A DNA stretch of 64,000 bases from Streptomyces fungicidicus (GCF_003665435.1 NZ_CP023407.1:4699501-4763500), one strand, 5' to 3'. Positions 16,533 to 26,254 are shown, counted from the first letter of the stretch. The notes: a model not told the origin generated them from the sequence alone. Numbers and translations are program-made.

Positions 16533-17399
16533 TCAGGCCACGGTGAGGCCCGACGGCCGGCCGGTGGACGGCTCTCCGGGGCGCGCCGTGTCCAGGGCCT
16601 CGCGGATGCCGGTCGCCACGGCCGGGTGCACGGGCAGGGCGAGGTGGCCGACGCCGCTCACCCGGACGTTCGCCGTCGTCAGGTCGGGGTGCTCGATGCA
16701 CGCCGACTCCAGCGGGTCCATGATGTGGTCCAGGTCGCTCCAGAAGGCGACGAAGTGCGTACGGCAGCCCGGCGCGGGCTGTGCGAGCTCCTCGAGCACC
16801 GGTGAGCCGGGGCGCATCTGGCGCACGATCGGGTGCGCGTTGGCCAGCGGCGCGACGCGGGTGCCGGAGTGCGGGGTACCGAGCGTGACGAGCGTCCGCA
16901 CCCGGGTGTCGCCGCCCAGCCGCTGCACGTAGTACCGGGCGATGAGACCGCCGAGGCTGTGGCCGACCACGTCGACCTGACGGCTCCCCGTGCGTTCGCA
17001 CACCTGCTCTATGTGCCGGCCGAGCAGTTCGGCCGCGATGCGGATGTCACAGGTCAGCGGCGAGTAGTTGAGCGACTCGATCTGCTGCCTGCCGTGCTGC
17101 GCGAGGCTGCGGCGCAGCAGGACGAAGACCGAGCGGTTGTCGATGAAGCCGTGCAGCAGCACCACGGGGGGCCTGGCCTCCCTCGGCAGCTTCGCGGTGC
17201 CGCCCGGCGCCGGCAGCTCGGGACTGCCGCCCCGGCGCTCCTGGACGATGCCCGCGGGGTACAGCAGGAGGTGGCCCGCCAGGATCGCCAGCTCCAGGGC
17301 GGTGGCCTTCAGCAGGGCCAGGGAGAGATCCGCCAGCCGGGTCGGCAGAAGACGCCGGCAGAGCGGCAGGAAGGGGAGTGCTGCCTGGGTGACCTTCAT
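16533..17399 (-). CDS. Alpha/beta-hydrolase, lipase-like
   Basis: 288 residues with an N-terminal hydrophobic helix (LALLKATALELAILAGHLLLYPAG) and an alpha/beta-hydrolase core: PPVVLLHGF (oxyanion loop), nucleophile elbow GHSLGGLIARYY, LVTLGTPHSGT, an acid in the WSDLDHIM region and the catalytic His in GVGHLALPVHPAV. This is the triacylglycerol lipase/esterase layout. It is probably membrane-associated or exported, though the signal is not clear-cut. The ATG follows an excellent AGGAGG. It diverges from icmB. Confidence 0.85.
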   Translation of the reverse strand: MKVTQAALPFLPLCRRLLPTRLADLSLALLKATALELAILAGHLLLYPAGIVQERRGGSPELPAPGGTAKLPREARPPVVLLHGFIDNRSVFVLLRRSLAQHGRQQIESLNYSPLTCDIRIAAELLGRHIEQVCERTGSRQVDVVGHSLGGLIARYYVQRLGGDTRVRTLVTLGTPHSGTRVAPLANAHPIVRQMRPGSPVLEELAQPAPGCRTHFVAFWSDLDHIMDPLESACIEHPDLTTANVRVSGVGHLALPVHPAVATGIREALDTARPGEPSTGRPSGLTVA

Positions 17400-17812
17400 G
17401 GCCGACCTCCTGTCGGCACGCGGAAGGACAGCCCTGTCCCCCGTGTGCCCTCATGGGAAATCGCTACGAGAGCGGTCGACGGTGCGCGCGTGCGGTGTGT
17501 CGAGGGGGCGTGGTGGCGCGGCGACCTCGGTTCGAATCCCTTATGCGCATGTTCCCACCGATGCCCGAGTGCCGCACGGGCACGCGGTGTGGGGGCCCCG
17601 GAGGCCGGGAACGCTGCGCGGTGAACGTGTCCCACCGTGTGATTTGCCCCTCCCTGTGCACCGTGAAACTGCCGGTTGCGGGATGCTGGAGATAACGTTC
17701 GTTCACTTCTCCGGCCGGTTCGGGCCGGGAGGACCGAGCGATGTGCGCGGCATGACGGATGTGTGCGGTACTTGTCGGTACGGATGGATGTAGTCGCTTC
17801 ATGGAGGCAGTG
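17400..17812. other. Noncoding region between the lipase gene and icmB
   Basis: 413 bp with no supported gene. It contains a tRNA T-arm-like string GGTTCGAATCC near 17529, which lacks the pairing of a real T-stem, and TAACGTTCGTT near 17693. TTGTCGGTA upstream of icmB resembles the damage box, but there is no TAnnnT at the right distance. The icmB promoter is not obvious. Confidence 0.4.
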
Positions 17813-18229
<417 letters not shown>

Positions 18230-18393
18230 GCCGGTTCGGTGCCGCCCCGCGCCGGTCCGGTGTCGGGGCGAACCGGGGAGGGGCCGCGCGGCCCGGCGCC
18301 CGCGGGGCGCCGTCGCGCCCGCCCTCCCCTTCGTCTCACCGCTGCCCGCGGGTGCGGGGGCGCGCGGGGCGGGGGTCCGGTCGGGCAGCGTGG

Positions 18394-20022
18394 TCAGCTG
18401 GTGGCCGGGGCCAGTTCCCGCAGCATGGCCGCGCGCAGGCGCAGGGTGGTGACCAGGCGCTGGAAGGCCTCCGACCAGTAGCCGCCGGCTCCGGGTGAGG
18501 CGTTCTCCGGCTCGTCCGGTATCGCCAGGAGCGCGTCGAGACGGCCGGCCTCGGACGGGTCCAGACAGCGTTCGGCCAGGCCCATGACTCCGCTGAAACT
18601 CCATGGATAACTCCCTGCGTCACGCGCGATGTTGAGCGCGTCGACCACCGCCCGCCCGAGGGGCGCGGCCCAGGGCGTGGCACACACCCCGAGCAGTTGG
18701 AACGCCTCGGACAGGCCGTGTGTCTCGATGAACCCGGCCACCCACTCCGCCCGTTCGGCGGCGTCCAGGGTGCCGAGCAGCTTGGCGCGTTCGGCCAGGG
18801 ACACCGCCCCCGGACCGCCCGCCTCCGGCGCGGAGGGCTCGCCGAGCAGCGCCCGGGACCATGCCGCGTCGCGCTGCCGCACCGCCGCCCGGCACCAGGC
18901 CGCGTGCAGCTCGCCCTGCCAGTCGTCCGCCACCGGCAGCGCCACGATCTGCTGGGGCGTCCGCCCGCCGAGCCGCCGCGACCAGCTGCCGAGCGGCGCG
19001 GCCTCCACCAACTGACCCAGCCACCAGGACCGTTCGCCCCGGCCGGCGGGGGCCTTGGCCAGCACGCCGTCGCGCTCCATGCCCGCGTCGCACTCGTGCG
19101 GGGCCTCCACGACGATCTCCGGGACGTCCCGCGTGCGGTCGACGGCGACACAGGCCCCGGCCCGGACAGCCATCCGTCCGGCCAGTGCCGAGCCGGGCAG
19201 CGCCGACAGCAACTCCGCCGCCGTCGCCCGGACGTTGCGGCTGCGGTCGGCCAGGGCACCTTCGAGGAAGGGCTCGTCGTCCGGGCGCAGTCCGGCGCGC
19301 AGCGAGTCCAGGAACATCAGCCGGTCCTCGGCCCGCTCCGTGGCCCAGGTCGCCGCGAGGAGGTCACGCCCGGCGGCCGGATCGCGGGAGCGCACGGCGG
19401 TGAGGAGGGCGACCCGTTCGGCGAAGAGGCCCTCCTGCCAGAGCCGCCGTATGCCCTCCGTGTCGTGCGGACCGGGCACGGAGGCGCCGCCGCCGGGAGT
19501 GGAGCGCAGGGCGAACCGCCAGTCCGGGTTGAGCCGGGCCAGCCACAGTGCGCGCGGCCCCGCGAACCGCAGCGCCGCCGGACGCAGGTCCGTGCGTCCG
19601 CGCGCGGCGTCCAGCAGGGCGGGGAGCTCCGCGGGCGGCGCGGCGAAACCGCGGGCGTTCGCCGCCGCCAGCCACTGCGGAAGCAGCTCCATCAGGTCGG
19701 GCGCCGTGCCCCGGCGGCCTCCGCCGGAGGCGCCGGGGCGGTCGGCGAGCAGCATCGCGAGCCGGCGCGCGGCCGCGGGCGGCAGCGGAGGGCGCGAGTC
19801 GTCGGGGGCGGGCCGCGGACGCTCCGCGGACCGCGCGGGCCGCAGACCGGCGCGCCGCCGTACGGTCTCCACGGCCGCCGCGTCCAGCAGGGCCGACGGC
19901 GCGTCCGGCCCGGGCGCGGAGCCCGCAGGTGTGCGGCGGTCCGTGCCCAGCAGTGCCGTGGTCACCAGCTCCTCCCAGGTGGCCGGGAGGGACGCGTCCA
20001 CGGCGGTGGTCGTCCTGCTCAT
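18394..20022 (-). CDS. DUF5691-family protein of the MoxR/VWA/SWIM cluster
   Basis: 542 residues, mostly helical with leucine- and alanine-rich repeats that look HEAT-like (for example LMFLDSLRAGLRPDDEPFLEGALADRSRNVRATAAELLSALPG). The head WEELVTTALLGTDRRTP is typical of the family. There is no catalytic motif or signal peptide, so it is probably a cytoplasmic scaffold. The ATG follows GGAAAGGAAG. It lies 111 bp after the SWIM gene on the same strand, so the two probably share the damage-type promoter at 21497-21519. Function unknown. Confidence 0.75.
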   Translation of the reverse strand: MSRTTTAVDASLPATWEELVTTALLGTDRRTPAGSAPGPDAPSALLDAAAVETVRRRAGLRPARSAERPRPAPDDSRPPLPPAAARRLAMLLADRPGASGGGRRGTAPDLMELLPQWLAAANARGFAAPPAELPALLDAARGRTDLRPAALRFAGPRALWLARLNPDWRFALRSTPGGGASVPGPHDTEGIRRLWQEGLFAERVALLTAVRSRDPAAGRDLLAATWATERAEDRLMFLDSLRAGLRPDDEPFLEGALADRSRNVRATAAELLSALPGSALAGRMAVRAGACVAVDRTRDVPEIVVEAPHECDAGMERDGVLAKAPAGRGERSWWLGQLVEAAPLGSWSRRLGGRTPQQIVALPVADDWQGELHAAWCRAAVRQRDAAWSRALLGEPSAPEAGGPGAVSLAERAKLLGTLDAAERAEWVAGFIETHGLSEAFQLLGVCATPWAAPLGRAVVDALNIARDAGSYPWSFSGVMGLAERCLDPSEAGRLDALLAIPDEPENASPGAGGYWSEAFQRLVTTLRLRAAMLRELAPATS

Positions 20023-20133
20023 GAGCTTCCTTTCCGACGGGCGTCCCGGTGCGGTCGAAGACTCACCCGCACCGAGTGTCCAGTGATGCCCGAAAGATTC
20101 CTGGGGCTGATGTGACCGGGAGCCGCGCACCGC

Positions 20134-21489
20134 TCAGCACAGCGGCACCGCCTCACCCGGCCCCTCCGGCCATGCCGCCAACGGAGTGAATCCCTGGTGG
20201 CCGCACTCGCCGAAGACCCGGACCGGGGCGCCGCCCGACAGCGCGACCAGGCGCCACAGGCCGGGACGGGACCGCGCGGCCGGGGTGAGCGGGAGCGCCG
20301 TGTCCTGGTCGGCGTCGGCCAGCTGCCAGCCGTCACCGTCGGGAGCCGGTATCACCCGGCCCAGCGTCACCGGGACCGAGTCCAGCCAGGGGTCGTCGCG
20401 CAGCGCCTCGCCGTAGCCGGCCAGCGCCCGGGCCGTAGTCGTCCCCGCCGGCCGCACCGGGGTCGGCGCGGGCGCCGCGAACCGCTCGCCGAGGGCCACC
20501 CGCGGCTGCCCCGCGCCCGGGTACCCGGACAGCTCCGCGTCCAGGGCCAGCCCGACCGGCAGCGCGAGCTCCGGGGCGCGGCCCGCCGCACCGTAGGACA
20601 GCAGCAGCGCCGTGCGCCCCGAGTCCGTGCCGTACAGCCAGACACGGCGGGTGGTCAGCCGGCCGTCCGTCGTGTCGTACTGGGCGAGGACCAGCCAGCG
20701 GTCCCGCACCGGAGGGCCGTCCGCCGGCGCGGGCAGGCCGACACGGGACCGGACCGTCGCCGCCAGGCCCTCCGGCAGCAGCTCCCGGCGCAGCCAGCCG
20801 CGGCCGAGGAGGTGCAGCAGCGCGCACTCCTCGAGCAGCCGCACCGGCCAGCCCGGCCCGGTGCCCGGCAGCGCCCCCAGCTCCCGGACCCGGGACGCCA
20901 GCCCCGGCGCCTGCGCGTCGACCATGCGGGCCGCGGTCTCCTCCCACAGGCCGTGACCGGACCGCTCGGCCGACGCCAGGCCGCCGCGGAGCAGATCCGT
21001 CAGCCGCTGCTCCAGCTCCGCCGCGCCCGCGGTGACCCGCTCGGCCCGGCGCTCCGCCCTGCGCCGCGCCGCCTCCGGGTCGGCGGCACCCCTCCGGGCG
21101 CCCGCGTCGTCCGGGCCCCGTCGCCGTTCCGTCCGCGTCCGCCGCTCCGCGCTCCACTGCTCGGCCCACTCCGGTGCCTCCCCCCGCGGCACCGCCCGGT
21201 CGCCGGCCGACCAGAGCAGCAGCAGACCGAGCGCGTGCTTGCACGGGGCCTTGCGGCTCGGGCAACTGCACCGGAACGCGGGCGCGGAGGCGTCCGCGAG
21301 GTCGACGACCGTCCGGTACGCGGTGGTCCCACTGCCCTTGCACAGCCCCCAGACCGTCCCCTCGACGGAACTGCCGGTCTCGGACCACGGGCCGGCCGTG
21401 CCGAGTCTTCTCCCCGCTGTGCGTGACGCGGAGTCAGGCGCCAGTGCCAGCACCTGGTCCGCCGTCCAGCACACCCCCTGCTGAGTCAT
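20134..21489 (-). CDS. SWIM zinc-finger protein
   Basis: 451 residues. The SWIM motif CxC-N6-CxH is complete (Cys74, Cys76, Cys83, His85) inside FRCSCPSRKAPCKHALGLLLLW. The remainder is an Arg/Ala/Glu-rich helical segment (about 115-180) and a long alpha/beta C-terminal part without known motifs. SWIM domains bind DNA or protein. The E. coli relative YehQ also sits beside MoxR and VWA genes. The start ATG is 7 bp after a perfect TAGTTT -10 box, so the mRNA should be leaderless. Confidence 0.85.
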   Translation of the reverse strand: MTQQGVCWTADQVLALAPDSASRTAGRRLGTAGPWSETGSSVEGTVWGLCKGSGTTAYRTVVDLADASAPAFRCSCPSRKAPCKHALGLLLLWSAGDRAVPRGEAPEWAEQWSAERRTRTERRRGPDDAGARRGAADPEAARRRAERRAERVTAGAAELEQRLTDLLRGGLASAERSGHGLWEETAARMVDAQAPGLASRVRELGALPGTGPGWPVRLLEECALLHLLGRGWLRRELLPEGLAATVRSRVGLPAPADGPPVRDRWLVLAQYDTTDGRLTTRRVWLYGTDSGRTALLLSYGAAGRAPELALPVGLALDAELSGYPGAGQPRVALGERFAAPAPTPVRPAGTTTARALAGYGEALRDDPWLDSVPVTLGRVIPAPDGDGWQLADADQDTALPLTPAARSRPGLWRLVALSGGAPVRVFGECGHQGFTPLAAWPEGPGEAVPLC

Positions 21490-21496
21490 GCCACCG

Positions 21497-21519
21497 AAAC
21501 TAGATCCCGGCACTGACAA
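21497..21519 (-). promoter_or_regulatory. Damage-inducible promoter of the SWIM-DUF5691 operon
   Basis: On the minus strand TTGTCAGTG (21511-21519), N8, TAGTTT (21497-21502) matches the PafBC-type consensus exactly. The start codon begins 7 bp after the -10, giving a leaderless transcript. Confidence 0.8.
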
Positions 21520-21555
21520 TCGGCCTGGCGACAGCATCGGTGCAGGTCAGAGCGA

Positions 21556-21578
21556 TTGTCAGTGGCGTGGTGCACGGT
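21556..21578 (+). promoter_or_regulatory. Damage-inducible promoter candidate of the MoxR-DUF5682-VWA operon
   Basis: TTGTCAGTG (21556-21564), N8, CACGGT (21573-21578). The upstream element is perfect; the -10 departs from TAnnnT at its first base. With 21511-21522 it forms a perfect 12-bp inverted repeat (CACTGACAATCG / CGATTGTCAGTG), centres 42 bp apart, or four helical turns. Confidence 0.6.
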
Positions 21579-21621
21579 GGGTGACAGATCCGAACCGGCC
21601 GAGCTGGAGGGGGACTCCGCC

Positions 21622-22740
21622 ATGACTGTGTCCGTTGGACCGACGCCCGTCGACCCGCCCGCGCAGACGCTGCGGCCGCACGCCGAGGACGCCTTCGCCG
21701 CCGAACTCGCCGCGCTGGCGGCCCAGGACGACCGTCCTCGCCCCGCCCGCTGGCGGCTCTCCCCGTGGGCCGTCGCGACCTACCTGCTCGGCGGCGCCCT
21801 GCCGGACGGCACGGTGATCACCCCCAAGTACGTCGGTCCGCGCCGCCTCGTCGAGGTCGCCGTGACCACCCTCGCCACCGACCGCGCCCTGCTGCTGCTC
21901 GGGGTGCCCGGCACCGCGAAGACCTGGGTGTCCGAGCATCTGGCGGCCGCCGTCAGCGGCGACTCGACCCTGCTGGTCCAGGGCACGGCGGGCACCCCGG
22001 AGGAGGCCATCCGCTACGGGTGGAACTACGCCCGGCTGCTCGCCCACGGCCCCAGCCGCGACGCCCTCGTGCCCAGCCCGGTGATGCGGGCCATGGCGGA
22101 GGGCATGACCGTCCGGGTCGAGGAGCTGACCCGCATCCCGGCCGACGTCCAGGACACGCTGATCACGATCCTGTCGGAGAAGACGCTGCCGATACCGGAA
22201 CTGGGCCAGGAGGTACAGGCGGTCCGCGGCTTCAACCTGATCGCCACGGCCAACGACCGCGACCGCGGGGTCAACGAGCTGTCCAGCGCCCTGCGCCGCC
22301 GCTTCAACACCGTCGTGCTGCCGCTGCCGGAGACCCCGGACGCGGAGGTCGACATCGTCTCGCGCCGGGTCGGTCAGCTGGGCCGCTCCCTCGACCTGCC
22401 GCCACTGCCCGACGGCGTCGACGAGATCCGCCGTGTCGTCACCGTCTTCCGCGAACTGCGCGACGGGGTCACCACCGACGGCCGCACGAAGCTCAAGTCG
22501 CCCAGCGGCACGCTGTCCACCGCCGAGGCGATCTCCGTCGTCACCAACGGGCTGGCGCTGGCCGCCCACTTCGGCGACGGCGTGCTGCGCGCCGGGGACG
22601 TCGCCGCGGGCATCCTCGGCGCGGTCGTCCGCGATCCGGCGGCGGACCGTGTCGTCTGGCAGGAGTACCTGGAGACCGTGGTCCGCGAGCGGGACGGCTG
22701 GAAGGACTTCTACCGAGCCTGCCGGGAGGCCGGTGCATGA
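21622..22740 (+). CDS. MoxR-type AAA+ ATPase
   Basis: 372 residues. Walker A is GVPGTAKTW (94-102), followed by the helix-2 insert typical of MoxR ATPases (GTAGTPEEAIRYGWNYARLL), a Walker B-like VRVEELTRIP, sensor 1 LIATANDRDRGVNEL and the arginine-finger helix SSALRRRFNTVVLPLP. MoxR proteins act as chaperones that remodel VWA-domain partners, and one is encoded two genes downstream. The closest described subfamily is probably YehL. GGAGGGGG precedes the ATG. Its stop overlaps the next ATG (ATGA). Confidence 0.9.
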   Translation: MTVSVGPTPVDPPAQTLRPHAEDAFAAELAALAAQDDRPRPARWRLSPWAVATYLLGGALPDGTVITPKYVGPRRLVEVAVTTLATDRALLLLGVPGTAKTWVSEHLAAAVSGDSTLLVQGTAGTPEEAIRYGWNYARLLAHGPSRDALVPSPVMRAMAEGMTVRVEELTRIPADVQDTLITILSEKTLPIPELGQEVQAVRGFNLIATANDRDRGVNELSSALRRRFNTVVLPLPETPDAEVDIVSRRVGQLGRSLDLPPLPDGVDEIRRVVTVFRELRDGVTTDGRTKLKSPSGTLSTAEAISVVTNGLALAAHFGDGVLRAGDVAAGILGAVVRDPAADRVVWQEYLETVVRERDGWKDFYRACREAGA

Positions 22741-25076
22741 GCGACGGGAAGGCGGAGGCCGGGGGACCGCTGCTGCTCGGCGTACGGCACCACGGGCCGG
22801 GGTCCGCGCGGGCGGTGCGGGCCGCGCTGGAGGAGGCCCGGCCCGGCGTGGTGCTGATCGAGGGCCCGCCCGAGGCAGACCCGTTGGTCGCCCTGGCCGC
22901 CGAGGAGGGCATGCGGCCGCCGGTCGCCCTGCTCGCCCACGCCGTGGACGAGCCCGGCCGGTCGGCCTTCTGGCCGCTCGCCGAGTTCTCCCCGGAGTGG
23001 GTCGCCATCCGCTGGGCGCTGGAACACGGGGTGCCGGCCCGTTTCATCGACCTGCCGGCGACGCACACGCTGGCCTGGACGGCGGACGGGGGAGACGACG
23101 GGGAGGGCGACCCGTCCGCGGGCGACGGCGTACGGATCGACCCTCTCGGGGCGCTCGCCGACGCGGCCGGGTACGACGACGCCGAGCGGTGGTGGGAGGA
23201 CGCCGTCGAGCACCGGGGGACGGGCGAGGGGGACGCCCTCGCGCCGTTCACCGCCCTCGAGGAGGCCATGACCGCCCTGCGGGAGGAGTACGGCAGCGGG
23301 GGACACCGTCGGGACCTCGTGCGTGAGGCGCACATGCGGCTGCGGATCCGGGCGGCACGGCGCGAGTCCGCGGACGGCGTGGCCGTGGTGTGCGGGGCCT
23401 GGCACGTGCCCGCGCTGCGGCGCACGGCCACCGTCGCCGCCGACCGCGCCCTGCTCAAGGGGCTGCCCAAGGTCAGGACGGACATGACCTGGGTGCCCTG
23501 GACCCACCGCAGGCTCTCCCGGACGAGCGGCTACGGCGCGGGCATCGACGCCCCGGGCTGGTACGGGCATCTTTTCGCCGCCCCGGACCGCCCGGTCGAG
23601 CGGTGGCTGACCAAGGTGGCGGGGCTGCTGAGGGCGGAGGACCGGACGGTGTCGTCCGCGCACGTCATCGAGGCCGTACGGCTGGCGCAGACGCTCGCGG
23701 CCATGCGCGGACGCCCGCTGCCCGGCCTGAGCGAGACGACCGACGCCGTGCGGGCGGTGATGTGCGAGGGCTCCGACGTGCCGCTCGCGCTGGTGCACGA
23801 CCAGTTGGTCGTCGGTGACGTGCTGGGGGAGGTGCCGGCGACGGCGCCCGCGGTGCCGTTGCAGCGGGACCTGGCACGGCTGCAGCGCCGGCTGCGGCTG
23901 AGACCGGAGGCGGCGCAGCGGGAGCTGGAGCTCGACCTGCGCAAGGAGACCGACGCGGGCCGTGGCGAACTGCTGCACCGGCTGCGGCTGCTCGGCGTCG
24001 GCTGGGGTGAGCCGGTCGTCTCCCGCGGCGGCACGGGGACGTTCCGCGAGACCTGGCGGCTGCGCTGGGAGCCGGAGCTGTCCGTGCGGGTCGCCGAGGC
24101 CGGGGTCTGGGGGACGACCGTGGCCGCCGCCGCGACCGCCAGGGCGGAGGCCGACGCGATCGCCGCGCGGGGCCTGGCCGACGTGACCGGGCTCGCCGAA
24201 CACTGCCTGCTGGCCGGGCTGTCCGAGGCGCTGCCCACGGTGATGCGGGTCCTCGCCGACCGCGCCGCCCTCGCCACCGACGTCGGACACCTCGCCCGGG
24301 CGCTGCCCGCACTGGTCCGCTCGCTGCGCTACGGCGACGTGCGCGGCACCGACACCGCGGCGCTCGCCGGGGTCGCCGCGGGTCTCGCCGAGCGGGTCTT
24401 CGTCGGACTCCCGCCGGCCTGCGCCGCGCTGGACGCGGACGCCGCCGAGGAGATGCGGTGCCACGTCGACGCGGTGCACGGCGCGGTGGGCCTCCTCGGC
24501 GACGCCTCCGCACCGGGCCACGGAAGGCTGCGCGCCCGCTGGCAGTCGGTGCTGCGCACCCTCTCCGCGCGGGACACCGTGCCCGGCGTCATCCGCGGGC
24601 GGTCCGTGCGGCTGCTGCTGGACGACGGGGAGCTGGCTCAGGAGGAGGCCGCGCGGCTCATGGGACTCGTGCTGTCGCCGGGCACCCCTCCGACGGACGC
24701 GGCCGCGTGGATCGAGGGCTTCGTCGGCGGCGGCTCCGGCGGAGGGCTGCTCCTGGTCCACGACGAGCGGCTGCTCGCACTGGTCGACGCCTGGCTGACC
24801 GGCGTACCGGCGGAGGCGTTCACGGACGTGCTGCCGCTGCTGCGGCGGACGTTCTCGGCGTACGAGCCGGGCGTGCGGCGCACCCTCGGCGAACTGGTGC
24901 GGCGCGGACCGGGGGCACGCGGCGGCGGGGCGGCCGCCGTAACCGGCGCCCCCGGCTTCGCGCCCGGCCCCGACACCGCGCGGGCGGACGCCGTGCTGCC
25001 GGTGCTCCGGCTGCTGCTGGGACCGGGCGGGGACGACGGGGCGGCGCGCGACGGGCTCGCGCGGGTGACGGGATGA
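22737..25076 (+). CDS. DUF5682-family protein
   Basis: 779 residues. The N-terminal third has GVRHHGPGSARAV, VVLIEGPPEADPL and VVCGAWHVPAL, which recall the conserved His/Glu-containing segments of ChaN/TraB/EreA-like folds; this resemblance is my inference. The rest is helical and Leu/Ala-rich. It is linked by four-base overlaps to the MoxR gene before and the VWA gene after, so the three products are likely made in fixed ratio and may form one complex. Biochemical role unknown. Confidence 0.8.
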   Translation: MSDGKAEAGGPLLLGVRHHGPGSARAVRAALEEARPGVVLIEGPPEADPLVALAAEEGMRPPVALLAHAVDEPGRSAFWPLAEFSPEWVAIRWALEHGVPARFIDLPATHTLAWTADGGDDGEGDPSAGDGVRIDPLGALADAAGYDDAERWWEDAVEHRGTGEGDALAPFTALEEAMTALREEYGSGGHRRDLVREAHMRLRIRAARRESADGVAVVCGAWHVPALRRTATVAADRALLKGLPKVRTDMTWVPWTHRRLSRTSGYGAGIDAPGWYGHLFAAPDRPVERWLTKVAGLLRAEDRTVSSAHVIEAVRLAQTLAAMRGRPLPGLSETTDAVRAVMCEGSDVPLALVHDQLVVGDVLGEVPATAPAVPLQRDLARLQRRLRLRPEAAQRELELDLRKETDAGRGELLHRLRLLGVGWGEPVVSRGGTGTFRETWRLRWEPELSVRVAEAGVWGTTVAAAATARAEADAIAARGLADVTGLAEHCLLAGLSEALPTVMRVLADRAALATDVGHLARALPALVRSLRYGDVRGTDTAALAGVAAGLAERVFVGLPPACAALDADAAEEMRCHVDAVHGAVGLLGDASAPGHGRLRARWQSVLRTLSARDTVPGVIRGRSVRLLLDDGELAQEEAARLMGLVLSPGTPPTDAAAWIEGFVGGGSGGGLLLVHDERLLALVDAWLTGVPAEAFTDVLPLLRRTFSAYEPGVRRTLGELVRRGPGARGGGAAAVTGAPGFAPGPDTARADAVLPVLRLLLGPGGDDGAARDGLARVTG

Positions 25077-26254
25077 CGGACACGGGGGAGGAGGCGGTCA
25101 TGACGACGGACCCGGCGCGGGAGCGGCTGCGGCGCTGGCGGCTCGTGCTCGGCGGGGAGGAGGCCGAAGGGACCGGATGCGCGCTGTCCGGGCGGGACGC
25201 CGCGATGGACGGGGCGCTCTCCGCGCTCTACGGCACGGGGGACAAGCCCCGGGCGGGACGGGAGCGTGCGGCGGGGCTCGGGGCGTCGGCGCCGTCGGTG
25301 GCGCGCTGGCTCGGCGACATCCGGACCTACTTCCCCTCCTCCGTCGTCCAGGTGATGCAGCGCGACGCCATCGACCGGCTCGGCCTCGCCACGCTCCTGC
25401 TGGAACCGGAGATGCTGGAGGCGGCCGAGCCCGACGTCCACCTCGTCGGCACCCTGCTCTCGCTCGGCAAGGCGATGCCGGAGACGACGAAGGAGTCGGC
25501 ACGGGCGGTGGTGCGCAAGGTCGTCGAGGACCTGGAGAAGCGGCTCGCCACCCGCACCCGGGCCGCCCTCACCGGCGCCCTCGACCGCAGCGCCCGGGTC
25601 CGCCGGCCGCGCCACCACGACATCGACTGGAACCGCACCATCGCCGCCAACCTCAGGCACTTCCTGCCGGAGTACGGGACGGTCGTGCCCGAGCGGCTCG
25701 TCGGCTACGGGCGCGCGTCCCGGTCGGTGAAGAAGGAGATCGTCCTCTGCGTCGACCAGTCCGGCTCGATGGCGGCGTCCGTCGTGCACGCGGCGGTGTT
25801 CGGGGCGGTGCTGGCGTCCATGCGGTCCGTCGACACGCGGCTCGTCGTCTTCGACACGGCGGTCGTCGACCTCACCGACCAGCTCGACGACCCCGTCGAC
25901 GTGCTCTTCGGGACCCGGCTCGGCGGCGGCACGGACATCAACCGGGCCCTGGCGTACTGCCAGTCGCGGATCACCCGGCCCGCGGAGACGGTGGTCGTGC
26001 TGATCAGCGACCTCTACGAAGGGGGGATACGCCAGGAGATGCTGCAGCGGGTGGCGGCGATGAAGGCGTCGGGGGCGCAGTTCGTGGCACTGCTCGCGCT
26101 GTCCGACGAGGGAGCGCCCGCGTACGACAGGGAGCACGCGGCGGCGCTGGCCGCGCTGGGCGCCCCGGCGTTCGCCTGCACACCCGATCTGTTCCCGGAG
26201 GTGATGGCGGCGGCGATCGAGAAGCGGCCGCTGCCGATGCCGGACGTGGGGTGA
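25073..26254 (+). CDS. VWA-domain protein with MIDAS motif
   Basis: 393 residues. The C-terminal half is a von Willebrand factor A domain with a complete MIDAS: DQSGSM (228-233), the Thr in LGGGTDIN, and the Asp in VVVLISDLYEGG. The N-terminal half is helical, with HHDIDWNRTIAANLRHF just before the domain. VWA proteins next to MoxR ATPases are their usual substrate or adaptor. Metal-bound MIDAS would hold a partner protein. E. coli YehP is the comparable protein. The start overlaps the preceding stop (ATGA). Confidence 0.9.
   Translation: MTDTGEEAVMTTDPARERLRRWRLVLGGEEAEGTGCALSGRDAAMDGALSALYGTGDKPRAGRERAAGLGASAPSVARWLGDIRTYFPSSVVQVMQRDAIDRLGLATLLLEPEMLEAAEPDVHLVGTLLSLGKAMPETTKESARAVVRKVVEDLEKRLATRTRAALTGALDRSARVRRPRHHDIDWNRTIAANLRHFLPEYGTVVPERLVGYGRASRSVKKEIVLCVDQSGSMAASVVHAAVFGAVLASMRSVDTRLVVFDTAVVDLTDQLDDPVDVLFGTRLGGGTDINRALAYCQSRITRPAETVVVLISDLYEGGIRQEMLQRVAAMKASGAQFVALLALSDEGAPAYDREHAAALAALGAPAFACTPDLFPEVMAAAIEKRPLPMPDVG

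Noticed and set aside
17525..17545. Possible tRNA 3' end or attachment-site remnant (GGTTCGAATCC)
   Set aside because: Only two of five T-stem pairs form, there is no acceptor stem or CCA, and no integrase or repeat partner is nearby.
17771..17800. PafBC-type damage box before icmB (TTGTCGGTA)
   Set aside because: The ninth base differs and the hexamer at the N8 position is TGTAGT, which lacks the TA of TAnnnT. Too weak to call.
17759..17812. Earlier start for icmB giving 156 residues
   Set aside because: GGAGG is ideally spaced for the ATG at 17813, and the cobalamin-binding domain begins directly after it.
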